Origin: Streptomyces sp. BK340 | Lineage (GTDB): Bacteria > Actinomycetota > Actinomycetes > Streptomycetales > Streptomycetaceae | Direction of reading: 5' to 3' | NCBI RefSeq assembly: GCF_007827595.1 | Contig: NZ_VISR01000015.1 | Span: 62,001-126,000, forward strand | DNA length: 64,000 nt | Shown here: positions 49,295-58,249 of the stretch, piece after piece | Numbering within the stretch: position 1 is the stretch's first letter | How the letters are laid out: each line of letters starts with the position of its first letter | Made by a program: the position numbers and the translations under genes | The notes under the pieces: model-generated | The model's database searches: none | What the model saw: the letters and a program-made list of their open reading frames with translations, nothing else | Told to the model about the DNA's origin: nothing

Positions 49295-50685
49295 TTGGCC
49301 GTCTCCTCGTTGTCGTTGCCGGCCTCTACGGTGGCTTCCTGCTCCGGGTCCTCGGGGACGTCGGCGTCCTGGACGGTCTCCGGGTGCTTCGGCTCGTAGA
49401 CGAGGACCGCGCGGTTGTCGGGGCGCAGGCAGGCCTTGGCGACCTCCTGGACCTCCTCGGGGGTCACCTCGAGGACGCGCTGGACGGCGGTGAGGGCGAG
49501 CTGCGGGTCGCCGAACAGGACGGCGAACCGGCACAGTTCGTCGGCGCGGCCGGCGACCGTGCCGAGCCGGTCCAGCCACTCGCGCTCCAACTGGGCCTGG
49601 GCGCGCTCCATCTCCTCGGCCGTGGGGCCCTCCTCGGCGAACCGGGCCAGCTCCTCGTCGATCGCGGACTCGATCACCGGCACCTCGACGTCACCGGAGG
49701 TCTTCACGTCCAGCCAGCCGAGCGAGGGCGCGCCGGCCAGGCGCAGCAGGCCGAAGCCGGCCGCGACGGCCGTACGGTCGCGGCGCACGAGCCGGTTGTA
49801 CAGGCGGGAGGACTCGCCGCCGCCGAGGACGGTCAGGGCGAGGTCGGCCGCGTCCGCCTTGCGGGTGCCGTCCTGCGGGAGCCGGTAGGCGGCCATCAGG
49901 GCACGCGCCGGGACCTCCTCCTCGACGACCTCGCGCAGCTGCTCGCCGATGATCTCGGGCAGGGAGCCGTCGCGGGGCTCGGGCTTGCCGTCGTGGGGGG
50001 AGATCGACCCGAAGTACTTCTCGATCCAGGCGAGGGTCTGCACGGGGTCGATGTCGCCGACCACGGAGAGCACCGCGTTGTTGGGTGCGTAGTAGGTGCG
50101 GAAGAACTGACGCGCGTCCTCCAGGGTGGCCGCGTCCAGGTCCGCCATCGAGCCGATCGGCGTGTGGTGGTAGGGGTGGCCCTCCGGGTAGGCGAGGGCG
50201 GTCAGCTTCTCGAACGCGGTGCCGTAGGGCACGTTGTCGTAGCGCTGGCGGCGCTCGTTCTTGACGACGTCCCGCTGGTTCTCCATGGACTCGTCGTCCA
50301 GGGCGGTGAGCAGGGAGCCCATGCGGTCGGCCTCCAGCCAGAGGGCGAGCTCCAGCTGGTGGGTGGGCATGGTCTCGAAGTAGTTGGTGCGCTCGAAGCT
50401 GGTGGTGCCGTTAAGGGAGCCGCCGGCGCCCTGCACCAGCTCGAAGTGGCCGTTGCCCTTGACCTGCGCCGACCCCTGGAACATCAGGTGCTCGAAAAGG
50501 TGAGCCAGGCCGGTGCGTCCCTTGACTTCATGGCGGGAGCCGACGTCGTACCAGAGGCACACCGCCGCCACCGGGGTCAGGTGGTCCTCGGAGAGCACCA
50601 CGCGCAGACCGTTGGCCAGACGGTGCTCGGTCGCTGTCAGGCCCCCGGAGCCTGCCTCGGCTGTGGTCGTGTGACCCATGGGCAT
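49291..50685 (-). CDS. M16-family zinc peptidase, catalytic subunit
   Basis: The 464-aa protein has the inverted zinc motif HLFEH at 62-66 and the distal Glu in ENQRDVVKNERRQ, 70 or so residues on, with LFEHLMFQGS and FETMPTHQLEL typical of pitrilysin/processing-peptidase-like enzymes. It has no signal peptide, so it works in the cytoplasm. It is followed by a zinc-less partner with a 4-nt overlap. The C-terminus carries an acidic tail (EDPEQEATVEAGNDNEE). Confidence 0.9.
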   Translation of the reverse strand: MPMGHTTTAEAGSGGLTATEHRLANGLRVVLSEDHLTPVAAVCLWYDVGSRHEVKGRTGLAHLFEHLMFQGSAQVKGNGHFELVQGAGGSLNGTTSFERTNYFETMPTHQLELALWLEADRMGSLLTALDDESMENQRDVVKNERRQRYDNVPYGTAFEKLTALAYPEGHPYHHTPIGSMADLDAATLEDARQFFRTYYAPNNAVLSVVGDIDPVQTLAWIEKYFGSISPHDGKPEPRDGSLPEIIGEQLREVVEEEVPARALMAAYRLPQDGTRKADAADLALTVLGGGESSRLYNRLVRRDRTAVAAGFGLLRLAGAPSLGWLDVKTSGDVEVPVIESAIDEELARFAEEGPTAEEMERAQAQLEREWLDRLGTVAGRADELCRFAVLFGDPQLALTAVQRVLEVTPEEVQEVAKACLRPDNRAVLVYEPKHPETVQDADVPEDPEQEATVEAGNDNEETAK

Positions 50686-50955
50686 GTACGTCCCTTCGCG
50701 AGCGGAGGCGGTCGTCGAAACCGCTGTTTTCCTGCCGGTCCTGCCACTGTATGCAAAGCGTGCGAGGCCTCGGCGAAGTTCCCGCCGGACGTACGCCCAC
50801 AGCGGATCGCGTAGCCTGCGTCAGGCGTGCCGTGGGACGGCTTTCCGGCACCGGGCAGAACCGCAGGTACCGGGTCGTGGCCCGGGTTGTCGGTGCCCCG
50901 GTCCACAATGGTCCGCGTCAGATCCGTCAAACGCTTCAGCAAGGAGCCAGGCAGG

Positions 50956-53415
50956 ATGGCCCGCCGCAGCACGAAGACCCCGCCGCCCGACGACTCGTAC
51001 GAGGAGAAGATCCTCGACATCGACGTCGTGGACGAGATGCGTGGCTCCTACCTTGAGTACGCGTACTCGGTCATCTACTCGCGCGCCCTGCCGGACGCCC
51101 GTGACGGCCTCAAGCCGGTGCACCGCCGGATCGTCTACCAGATGAACGAGATGGGCCTGCGCCGCGACCGCGGCTACGTGAAGTGCGCCCGGGTCGTCGG
51201 CGAGGTCATGGGCAAGCTGCACCCGCACGGCGACGCGTCGATCTACGACGCCCTGGTGCGCATGGCCCAGCCGTTCTCGATGCGCCTCCCGCTGGTCGAC
51301 GGCCACGGCAACTTCGGCTCGCTGGGCAACGACGACCCGCCGGCCGCCATGCGGTACACCGAGTGCCGGATGGCCGAGGCGACGAGCCTGATGACCGAGT
51401 CCATCGACGAGGACACGGTCGACTTCACACCCAACTACGACGGCCAGGAACAGGAGCCGGTGGCGCTGCCCGCCGCCTTCCCGAACCTGCTGGTCAACGG
51501 CTCCTCGGGCATCGCGGTCGGCATGGCGACGAACATGCCGCCGCACAACCTGCGCGAGGTCATCGCGGCCGCCCGCCACCTGATCAGGCACCCGAACGCG
51601 GACCTGGACGCGCTGATGCGGCACGTCCCGGGCCCCGACCTGCCCACCGGCGGCCGGATCGTCGGCCTGGACGGCGTCCGGGACGCGTACGCGACGGGCC
51701 GCGGCACCTTCAAGATCCGCGCGACGGTCTCGATCGAGACCGTGACCGCCCGCCGCAAGGGCCTGATCGTCACCGAACTGCCCTTCACGGTCGGTCCGGA
51801 GAAGGTGATCGCCAAGATCAAGGACCTGGTCAACTCGAAGAAGGTCCAGGGCATCGCCGACGTCAAGGACCTCACCGACCGCGAGCACGGCCTGCGTCTG
51901 GTCATCGAGATCAAGAACGGCTTCGTGCCGGAGGCGATCCTGGAGCAGCTGTACAAGCTGACCCCGATGGAGGAGTCCTTCGGCATCAACAACGTGGCCC
52001 TGGTGGACGGTCAGCCGCTCACCCTGGGCCTGAAGGAGCTGCTGGAGGTCTACCTCGACCACCGCTTCGACGTCGTGCGGCGCCGCAGCGAGTTCCGCCG
52101 CAGCAAGCGCCGTGACCGTCTGCACCTGGTCGAGGGTCTGCTGACCGCCCTGGTCGACATCGACGAGGTCATCCGGCTGATCCGGTCCAGCGACAACTCC
52201 GCGCAGGCCAAGGAACGCCTGATGGAGCGGTTCTCGCTGAGCGAGGTCCAGACGCAGTACATCCTCGACACGCCGCTGCGCCGGCTCACCAGGTACGACC
52301 GCATCGAGCTGGAGGCGGAGAAGGAGAAGCTCACCGCGGAGATCGCGGAGCTGACCCGGATCCTGGATTCGGACGCGGAGCTGCGCAAGCTGGTCTCGGC
52401 CGAACTGGCCTCCGTGGCCAAGCAGTTCGGCACCGACCGGCGCACGGTCCTGCTGGAGTCGGCCGGCACCCCGGTGGCCACCGTCCCGCTCCAGGTCGCC
52501 GACGACCCGTGCCGGGTGCTGCTGTCCTCCACGGGCCTGCTGGCCCGTACGGCGGACAACGAGCCGTTCACGGAGGACGCCGACGCCAGGCGCGCCAAGC
52601 ACGATGTGATCGTCTCGGCGGTCCCGGCGACCGCGCGCGGCGAGATCGGCGCGGTGACCTCGGCGGGCCGTCTGCTGCGGATCAACGTGGTCGACCTGCC
52701 CCAGCTGCCCGCGACGGCGACCACGCCGAACCTCGCCGGAGGGGCGCCGCTGGCCGAGTTCGTCTCCCTGGAGGACGACGAGACGGTGGTCTGCCTGATC
52801 ACGCTGGACGAGTCGTCCCCGGGTCTGGCGCTCGGCACCGAGCAGGGTGTAGTCAAGCGCGTGGTGCCCGACTACCCGTCCAACAAGGACGAGTTGGAGG
52901 TCATCACGCTCAAGGAGGGCGACCGGATCGTCGGCGCGGTGGAGCTGCGCACCGGCGAGGAGGACCTGGTGTTCATCACGGACGACGCGCAGCTGCTGCG
53001 TTTCCAGGCATCCATCGTCCGCCCGCAGGGCCGCCCGGCCGGCGGTATGGCGGGCATCAAGCTCACCGAGGGCGCGAAGGTCATCTCGTTCACGGCGGTC
53101 GACCCGGCCGCCGACGCGGTGGTCTTCACGGTGGCGGGCTCGCGCGGCACGCTGGACGACTCCGTGCAGACGACGGCCAAGCTGACCCCGTTCGACCAGT
53201 ACCCGCGCAAGGGCCGGGCCACCGGCGGCGTGCGCTGCCAGCGGTTCCTGAAGGGCGAGGACTGCCTGTCGCTGGCCTGGGCGGGTCCCGTCCCGGCCCG
53301 GGCGGCGCAGAAGAACGGCACCCCGGCGGAACTGCCGGAGCCGGACCCGCGCCGGGACGGCTCGGGCACGTCGCTGGCGAAGACGGTCTCGGTGGTCGCG
53401 GGACCGGTGTTCTAG
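50956..53415 (+). CDS. parC: DNA topoisomerase IV subunit A
   Basis: The 819-aa protein is a type IIA topoisomerase A subunit that separates replicated chromosomes. The catalytic Tyr134 is in MRYTECRMAE, HPHGDASIYDALVRMAQ lies before it, and GRATGGVRCQRFL marks the end of the C-terminal beta-pinwheel. The pinwheel is present but the strict GyrA box is not, so ParC is preferred to GyrA. ATG at 50956 follows AAGGAG. It shares its stop with the convergent GTPase gene. Confidence 0.88.
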   Translation: MARRSTKTPPPDDSYEEKILDIDVVDEMRGSYLEYAYSVIYSRALPDARDGLKPVHRRIVYQMNEMGLRRDRGYVKCARVVGEVMGKLHPHGDASIYDALVRMAQPFSMRLPLVDGHGNFGSLGNDDPPAAMRYTECRMAEATSLMTESIDEDTVDFTPNYDGQEQEPVALPAAFPNLLVNGSSGIAVGMATNMPPHNLREVIAAARHLIRHPNADLDALMRHVPGPDLPTGGRIVGLDGVRDAYATGRGTFKIRATVSIETVTARRKGLIVTELPFTVGPEKVIAKIKDLVNSKKVQGIADVKDLTDREHGLRLVIEIKNGFVPEAILEQLYKLTPMEESFGINNVALVDGQPLTLGLKELLEVYLDHRFDVVRRRSEFRRSKRRDRLHLVEGLLTALVDIDEVIRLIRSSDNSAQAKERLMERFSLSEVQTQYILDTPLRRLTRYDRIELEAEKEKLTAEIAELTRILDSDAELRKLVSAELASVAKQFGTDRRTVLLESAGTPVATVPLQVADDPCRVLLSSTGLLARTADNEPFTEDADARRAKHDVIVSAVPATARGEIGAVTSAGRLLRINVVDLPQLPATATTPNLAGGAPLAEFVSLEDDETVVCLITLDESSPGLALGTEQGVVKRVVPDYPSNKDELEVITLKEGDRIVGAVELRTGEEDLVFITDDAQLLRFQASIVRPQGRPAGGMAGIKLTEGAKVISFTAVDPAADAVVFTVAGSRGTLDDSVQTTAKLTPFDQYPRKGRATGGVRCQRFLKGEDCLSLAWAGPVPARAAQKNGTPAELPEPDPRRDGSGTSLAKTVSVVAGPVF

Positions 53416-54476
53416 CCCTCGTACGCCACCGCGTCGGGCTCCTCCGCGGAGCCCGGTACGTACCGCAGGACGCCCCACATGCCGTGCTCGTCGGCGTGTG
53501 GGGCGTCGTTCCTGCACCCCTCCAGGTCCTTGCCGAGGGTGTCCGCCTCGATGCCGGAGCCGATCAGCACGAGCTGGGTGCCGCGGGCGTCGGCGGGCGG
53601 CCACGGTTCGGGGTAGAAGCGCAGGAACGGGCCGACGGCATGGACGGCGTACCGGTTGACCGTGTCGTACGGCCCGAAGTCCACGTACCCCTTGATCCGG
53701 TACAGCCCCTGCGGACGGCTGTCCAGGAACCGCATCAGCCGACGGGGCTCCATCGGCACGTCGGAGGTGAAGGACAGGCTGTCGTAGCCGGTGTGCAGGT
53801 GACCGCGGTGGTCGTCGTCGCCGTGCTCGTGCAGGTCGTCGAAGGACAGCTGCCCGATGCGCTCCTCGCTCGGGCGGCAGTCGAAGAGGAATTCCGGGTC
53901 GATGCGGCCGTAGGTGGCGGGGACGACGGCGGCCCGCTCGGCCAGCGAGCGGACCGGACGCAGGACGCGGTCGGCGTCCGGCACCCGGTCGAGCTTGTTG
54001 ACCACGACGAGGTCGGCGAGGGCGAGGTGCCGGTCGATCTCGGGGTGCCGGGCCCGGGTGCCGTCGAACTCGGCGGCGTCGACGACTTCGACCAGACCGC
54101 CGTAGACGATGCCGGGATGCTCGCTGGCGAGCACCATCCGCACGAGTTCCTGCGGCTCGGCGAGGCCACTGGCCTCGATGACGATGACGTCGATGCCGGC
54201 GTCGGGCGCGGCGAGCCGCTCCAGGTAGACGTCGAGCTCGCTCGCGTCGACCGCGCAGCACAGGCAGCCGTTGCCGAGCGAGACGGTCGAGTCGCCGAGG
54301 GCGCCGGCGACGGCCATGGCATCGATCTCGATGGCACCGAAGTCGTTGACGATCGCCCCGATGCGGCTGCCTCCGCTGCGGTGCAGCAGGTGGTTGAGGA
54401 GCGTCGTCTTCCCCGAGCCGAGGAATCCGGCGAGCACGACGACGGGGATCTGCTGCGGGGTGCGGCTGTTGCCCAA
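53412..54476 (-). CDS. CobW/COG0523-family GTPase (G3E metallochaperone)
   Basis: The 354-aa GTPase has Walker A GFLGSGKTT at 17-25, the metal-binding GCLCC at 70-74, EASGLAEP, NKLD guanine site and a His-rich loop HEHGDDDHRGHLH, all marks of zinc or cobalamin chaperones. A CobW_C domain follows. TTG at 54476 was chosen for the GAGAGAGGG upstream. Its stop is inside the CTAG shared with parC. No Zur-type site was recognised upstream. Confidence 0.88.
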   Translation of the reverse strand: MGNSRTPQQIPVVVLAGFLGSGKTTLLNHLLHRSGGSRIGAIVNDFGAIEIDAMAVAGALGDSTVSLGNGCLCCAVDASELDVYLERLAAPDAGIDVIVIEASGLAEPQELVRMVLASEHPGIVYGGLVEVVDAAEFDGTRARHPEIDRHLALADLVVVNKLDRVPDADRVLRPVRSLAERAAVVPATYGRIDPEFLFDCRPSEERIGQLSFDDLHEHGDDDHRGHLHTGYDSLSFTSDVPMEPRRLMRFLDSRPQGLYRIKGYVDFGPYDTVNRYAVHAVGPFLRFYPEPWPPADARGTQLVLIGSGIEADTLGKDLEGCRNDAPHADEHGMWGVLRYVPGSAEEPDAVAYEG

Positions 54477-54597
54477 CGGGCGCCCTCTCTCACGTGGACC
54501 GACTGCCGGACCAGGATAAGAGCGGGGCGCCCCGGGGCGGGGCGCCGCCGGGGCCCGCGTGCGTGCCGGGCCGGGCGGCGACGGCCTGCGGGGTCCC

Positions 54598-55761
54598 TCA
54601 GGGCTGTGCCGGCACCGCGACCGGCGGCTCCGGGCCCACGTACCTCGCGATCGGCCGGATGATCTTCGAGTCCTCCGCCTGTTCCAGGATGTTGGCGCTC
54701 CAGCCGACCACGCGGGCCGCCGCGAAGGTGGGGGTGAACATCTCCCGGGGCAGGCCGCACAGCTCCATGACCACGCCCGCGTAGAACTCCACGTTCGTGT
54801 GCAGTTCGCGGCCGGGCTTCAGCTCGGCGAGGATCGCCTCGACCTGCCGCTCGACCTCGACGGCGAAGGCGACGCGTTCGCCTCCGAAGCCCTGGGCGAT
54901 CTCGCGCAGCATCCGCGAACGGGGGTCCTCCGTGCGGTAGATGGCATGTCCGAAGCCCATGATGCGGTCGCCGGCGAGCACCCGCTCCCGGATCCAGGAG
55001 TCGATCCGGTCGGGCGTGCCGATCGCGTCCAGCGTGTCGAGGGCGCGGCTGGGCGCTCCGCCGTGCAGCGGCCCGGACAGTGCGCCCACGGCCCCGACCA
55101 GGCAGGCCGCCACGTCGGCGCCCGTGGACGCGATGACCCGCGCGGTAAAGGTTGATGCATTGAATCCGTGATCAATGGTTGAGATCAGGTACTGCTCGAC
55201 GGCACGGGCCCGCCGCGGGTCCGGTTCCTCACCCGTGAGCATGTAGAGGTAGTTGGCCGCGTACGACAGGTCCTCGCGCGGCTCGACCGCGTCGAGGCCC
55301 TGCCCCAGCCGGTGGAGCGCGGTCAGCAGGGTCGGTACGGCCGCGCAGACGGCGACGGTGTCCGCGCGGCGCCGGCCGGCGCCGATGTCGTACACCGGCC
55401 GGAACCCCCGCGCCGCGCCCAGCAGCGACAGCGCGGTGCGCAGCCCGGCCAGCGGTCCGGAGATGCGGCTCGCCGCCGCTATGGCGGGCAGGGCCGCGCG
55501 GACCTCCTCGGGCAGCCGGCGCAGTCTCGCCGTCTCGGCGGTGAAGGCGGCGCGGTGCTCCGTGTCCGGGAGCGCACCGTGGACGAGGAGGTGCCAGACG
55601 TCTTCGAAGCCACGGGTCCGCGCGAGTTCGACGGCCGAGTACTGGCGGTAGTGGTAGAAGCCCTCGAGCCCCCGTACGTCTCCGATCTCGGTGTCGGTGA
55701 CGACGACTCCCGCGAGACCGCGCGGTACGTCGACACGGGGTGCGGTCCTGTTGATGGACAT
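54598..55761 (-). CDS. Citrate synthase family protein
   Basis: The 387-aa enzyme condenses acetyl-CoA (or propionyl-CoA) with oxaloacetate. STIDHGFNASTFTARVIAST and MGFGHAIYRTEDPRS hold the first and second active-site His; the Asp should follow in LHTNVEFYAGVVME. The length fits the short bacterial type. ATG at 55761 follows GGGAGGAACATC. It faces a second citrate synthase gene with an HTH domain, 113 nt away, across a palindrome. Confidence 0.88.
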   Translation of the reverse strand: MSINRTAPRVDVPRGLAGVVVTDTEIGDVRGLEGFYHYRQYSAVELARTRGFEDVWHLLVHGALPDTEHRAAFTAETARLRRLPEEVRAALPAIAAASRISGPLAGLRTALSLLGAARGFRPVYDIGAGRRRADTVAVCAAVPTLLTALHRLGQGLDAVEPREDLSYAANYLYMLTGEEPDPRRARAVEQYLISTIDHGFNASTFTARVIASTGADVAACLVGAVGALSGPLHGGAPSRALDTLDAIGTPDRIDSWIRERVLAGDRIMGFGHAIYRTEDPRSRMLREIAQGFGGERVAFAVEVERQVEAILAELKPGRELHTNVEFYAGVVMELCGLPREMFTPTFAAARVVGWSANILEQAEDSKIIRPIARYVGPEPPVAVPAQP

Positions 55762-55818
55762 GATGTTCCTCCCTGGACTTGATCCGACTGTCCATGCTTG
55801 ACGCATTTCCTGTCAACG

Positions 55819-55831
55819 TTGATCGAATCAA
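55819..55831. promoter_or_regulatory. Palindromic operator between the citrate synthase genes
   Basis: TTGAT-CGA-ATCAA is a perfect 13-bp palindrome in the middle of the 113-nt divergent region. TTGACG at 55798-55803 may be a -35 element. The HTH-bearing citrate synthase next to it could bind here; inference. Confidence 0.5.
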
Positions 55832-55874
55832 TGTTTTGCTATCAAGGTGTGCAGAGGCGACTACGGTGACTCCC

Positions 55875-57131
55875 ATGCGCCATCACGAACCCGCTCCCGA
55901 TCGTCCGGGGCGAAGGCTGACCACCAGGGAGACCGCCGAACTGCTCGGCGTGAAACCGGAGACGGTGTACGCCTACGTGAGCCGCGGCCTGCTCAGCAGC
56001 GCCCGCGAGCCGGGCGGCCGGGCCAGCACCTTCGAGGCGCGCGAAGTCGAGGCCCTGGCACGCCGCAACCGCCGGGAAGCGGCGGGGAGTCCGGGCTCCG
56101 GCGGGGATCTGTCCGTCCGTACCCGGCTCACGTTCATCGACAAGGACCGGTACTACTTCCGTGGCGTCGACGCCACGGAACTGGCCGTCCGCCACTCCTA
56201 CGAGGAGGTCGCGGAGTGGCTGTGGACGGGCCGGATGACCCGGGGCGTCACCTTCACCGCGCCCGAGGAGACCGTCGAGGTCGCCCGGCACGCCGTGCGC
56301 GCCCTGCCCGAGCACACCTCCCCCACCGACCGGCTGCGGGTGGCGGCGATCGCCGCGGCGGCCGAGGACCCGCTGCGCTTCGACCTGTCCGAGCGGGCCG
56401 TGCTGAGCACGGCACGCACCCTCATCCCCACGCTCGTCGCCGCGCTGCCGCCGGTCCTGCACACGCCCGAGGACGACGGCCCGCTGGCCCACCGGCTGTG
56501 GTGCCGGCTGACCGGACGCCCCGCCGACGAGGCGGCACTGCGCGTCCTGGACACCGCCCTCGCCCTGCTCGTCGACCACGACCTGGCCGCCTCGACGCTC
56601 GCCGTCCGGGTCGCCGCCTCGGCCCGCGCACACGCCTACGCGGCCGTCTCGGCCGGACTCGGCGTCCTGGAGGGCCCGTTGCACGGCGCCGCCAGCGGCC
56701 TGGCCCACCGGATGCTGCTCGACGTCCTCGACCAGGGCACCGCGGTCCCGGTGATCGCGGACGAACTGCGCGCGGGACGCCGTGTCCCCGGGCTCGGCCA
56801 CCGGCTCTACCCCGGTGAAGACCCGCGCGCGCGGGTCCTGTTCGGCTTCCTGGAGCAGCTTCCGCGAGCAGAACCCGCCCTGCTCGCGGCCCGCGACATC
56901 GTCGCCACGACCGCCCGTCACACCCCGCTGCACGCCAACGTCGATCTGGCCCTCGCCGTGTTCACCGCCTCCTGCGGCATGCCCGCCACGGCCGGCGAGA
57001 CCATCTTCGCGGTGGCCCGGACCGCGGGCTGGATCGCCCATGCCCTGGAGGAGTACGGCGAGCGTCCGCTGCGCATGCGCCCCAGCGGTCACTACGTCGG
57101 TCCGCGTCCTCCGCAGCCCCTCCCGGAGTAG
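55875..57131 (+). CDS. Citrate synthase with N-terminal helix-turn-helix
   Basis: The 418-aa protein begins with a helix-turn-helix domain of the excisionase/MerR type (LTTRETAELLGVKPETVYAY near 15-34, then VSRGLLSS and FEAREVEALARR), followed by a citrate synthase fold from about residue 85 (TRLTFIDKDRYYFRGVDATE) to GHYVGPRPP. The catalytic His region reads PGLGHRLYPGEDPRA and the last active-site segment HANVDLALAVFTAS. ATG at 55875 is preceded by CTACGGTGA. It may combine enzyme and regulator. Confidence 0.88.
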   Translation: MRHHEPAPDRPGRRLTTRETAELLGVKPETVYAYVSRGLLSSAREPGGRASTFEAREVEALARRNRREAAGSPGSGGDLSVRTRLTFIDKDRYYFRGVDATELAVRHSYEEVAEWLWTGRMTRGVTFTAPEETVEVARHAVRALPEHTSPTDRLRVAAIAAAAEDPLRFDLSERAVLSTARTLIPTLVAALPPVLHTPEDDGPLAHRLWCRLTGRPADEAALRVLDTALALLVDHDLAASTLAVRVAASARAHAYAAVSAGLGVLEGPLHGAASGLAHRMLLDVLDQGTAVPVIADELRAGRRVPGLGHRLYPGEDPRARVLFGFLEQLPRAEPALLAARDIVATTARHTPLHANVDLALAVFTASCGMPATAGETIFAVARTAGWIAHALEEYGERPLRMRPSGHYVGPRPPQPLPE

Positions 57132-57166
57132 CGCACGGACACGGCCGGAAGTCGCCCCGGGCAAAG

Positions 57167-57185
57167 TCAGGTTAGGCTCACCTCT
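57167..57185 (+). promoter_or_regulatory. Iron box (DmdR/IdeR type)
   Basis: TCAGGTTAGGCTCACCTCT matches the box TTAGGTTAGGCTCACCTAA at 16 of 19 positions. It abuts the GTG start at 57186, leaving no ribosome site, so either the mRNA is leaderless or the true start is further in. Confidence 0.75.
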
Positions 57186-58127
57186 GTGAGTAGGTGTGCG
57201 ACCGTCTCCCGGAGCCTGGACGAGCCCGTTTCCGGCACGGCTGCCACGGCGACGACGTGGCTGCTGCTGGAACAGCCCGGCCCATGGGGCGTCAAGGCGC
57301 TCACTTCGAGCCACCTCGACGCCGCACTGGGCCGTGCTCTGGAAGCCGCCGCCGAGGGAACCGGCGTCCGCGTCGCGCTCATCCGCCGTCCCGGCCGCCA
57401 CGCCGACTGCGGCACGCAGGCGCTTCGGCAGGTGTACGTGGCCCACACCGTCCCCGGGAACGTCTGGCTGCACAGCGCCACCACCCGCGATCCGTACCGG
57501 CTGCTCGGCCTCGACTTCGCCGCTCTCGGCGCGGGCGACCACCGTTCCTTCGGCACGGCACTGGGCGGCCGGCCGCACACCGGCGACCCGCTCGCGCTCG
57601 TGTGCACCAACGGCAGGCGCGACCGCTGCTGCGCCCTCCTGGGACGCCCCCTCGCCGCCGAACTGGGCTCGTCCGGTGTACGTGGCGTCTGGGAGGTCAC
57701 CCATCTGGGTGGTCATCGCTTCTCCCCCACCGTTCTCGTCCTGCCGTACGGCTACGCGTACGGACGCGCGGAGGCGCACACCATCAAGGAGGCCCTGCAC
57801 GGGGTCCAGGAGGGCCGCGTGGTGGTCGAGGGGTGCCGCGGGTGCTCCGCCTGGGACCGGCCCGGCCAGGCGGCCGAGCTGGCCGTGCGCTCGGCGGCGG
57901 GCGAGTACGCGGCGGGCGCGCTGAGCGTCGTACGGACCGAGGGCAGGGCACCGCACTGGGAGGTGGTGGTCGCCCACACCGACGGCCGCCACTGGCTCGT
58001 CACCGTGGCCCAGGGCGCGTCCCTGCCGCCGCGTCCGGAGAGCTGCGGCGCGACGGTGCTCGGGACGCCGGCGCGGATGGACGTGGTGGCCGTGCGCGAG
58101 TTGCGGACGACGGCGCTGGCGAGCTGA
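57186..58127 (+). CDS. Sucrase/ferredoxin-like family protein
   Basis: The 313-aa protein belongs to the sucrase/ferredoxin-like (thioredoxin-fold 2Fe-2S) family. CTNGRRDRCCALLGR near 139-153, THLGGHRFSPTVLVLPYG near 175-192 and EGCRGCSAW are its markers; the cysteines can bind an iron-sulfur cluster. GTG at 57186 begins directly after the iron box. The iron box means synthesis at low iron, so a role in releasing iron from siderophores or in iron metabolism is likely; that is inference. Confidence 0.82.
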   Translation: MSRCATVSRSLDEPVSGTAATATTWLLLEQPGPWGVKALTSSHLDAALGRALEAAAEGTGVRVALIRRPGRHADCGTQALRQVYVAHTVPGNVWLHSATTRDPYRLLGLDFAALGAGDHRSFGTALGGRPHTGDPLALVCTNGRRDRCCALLGRPLAAELGSSGVRGVWEVTHLGGHRFSPTVLVLPYGYAYGRAEAHTIKEALHGVQEGRVVVEGCRGCSAWDRPGQAAELAVRSAAGEYAAGALSVVRTEGRAPHWEVVVAHTDGRHWLVTVAQGASLPPRPESCGATVLGTPARMDVVAVRELRTTALAS

Positions 58128-58249
58128 TCCGGACCACTCCCCCGGCCGCGCCTTCGAGAACCCCCGCACCCGCTTCTTCAAGAAATGGTCAAGAGATCCA
58201 CGCCACACCCGCTACGGGGACCGACGTCTGCCCACGTACCGTCGTGGGC

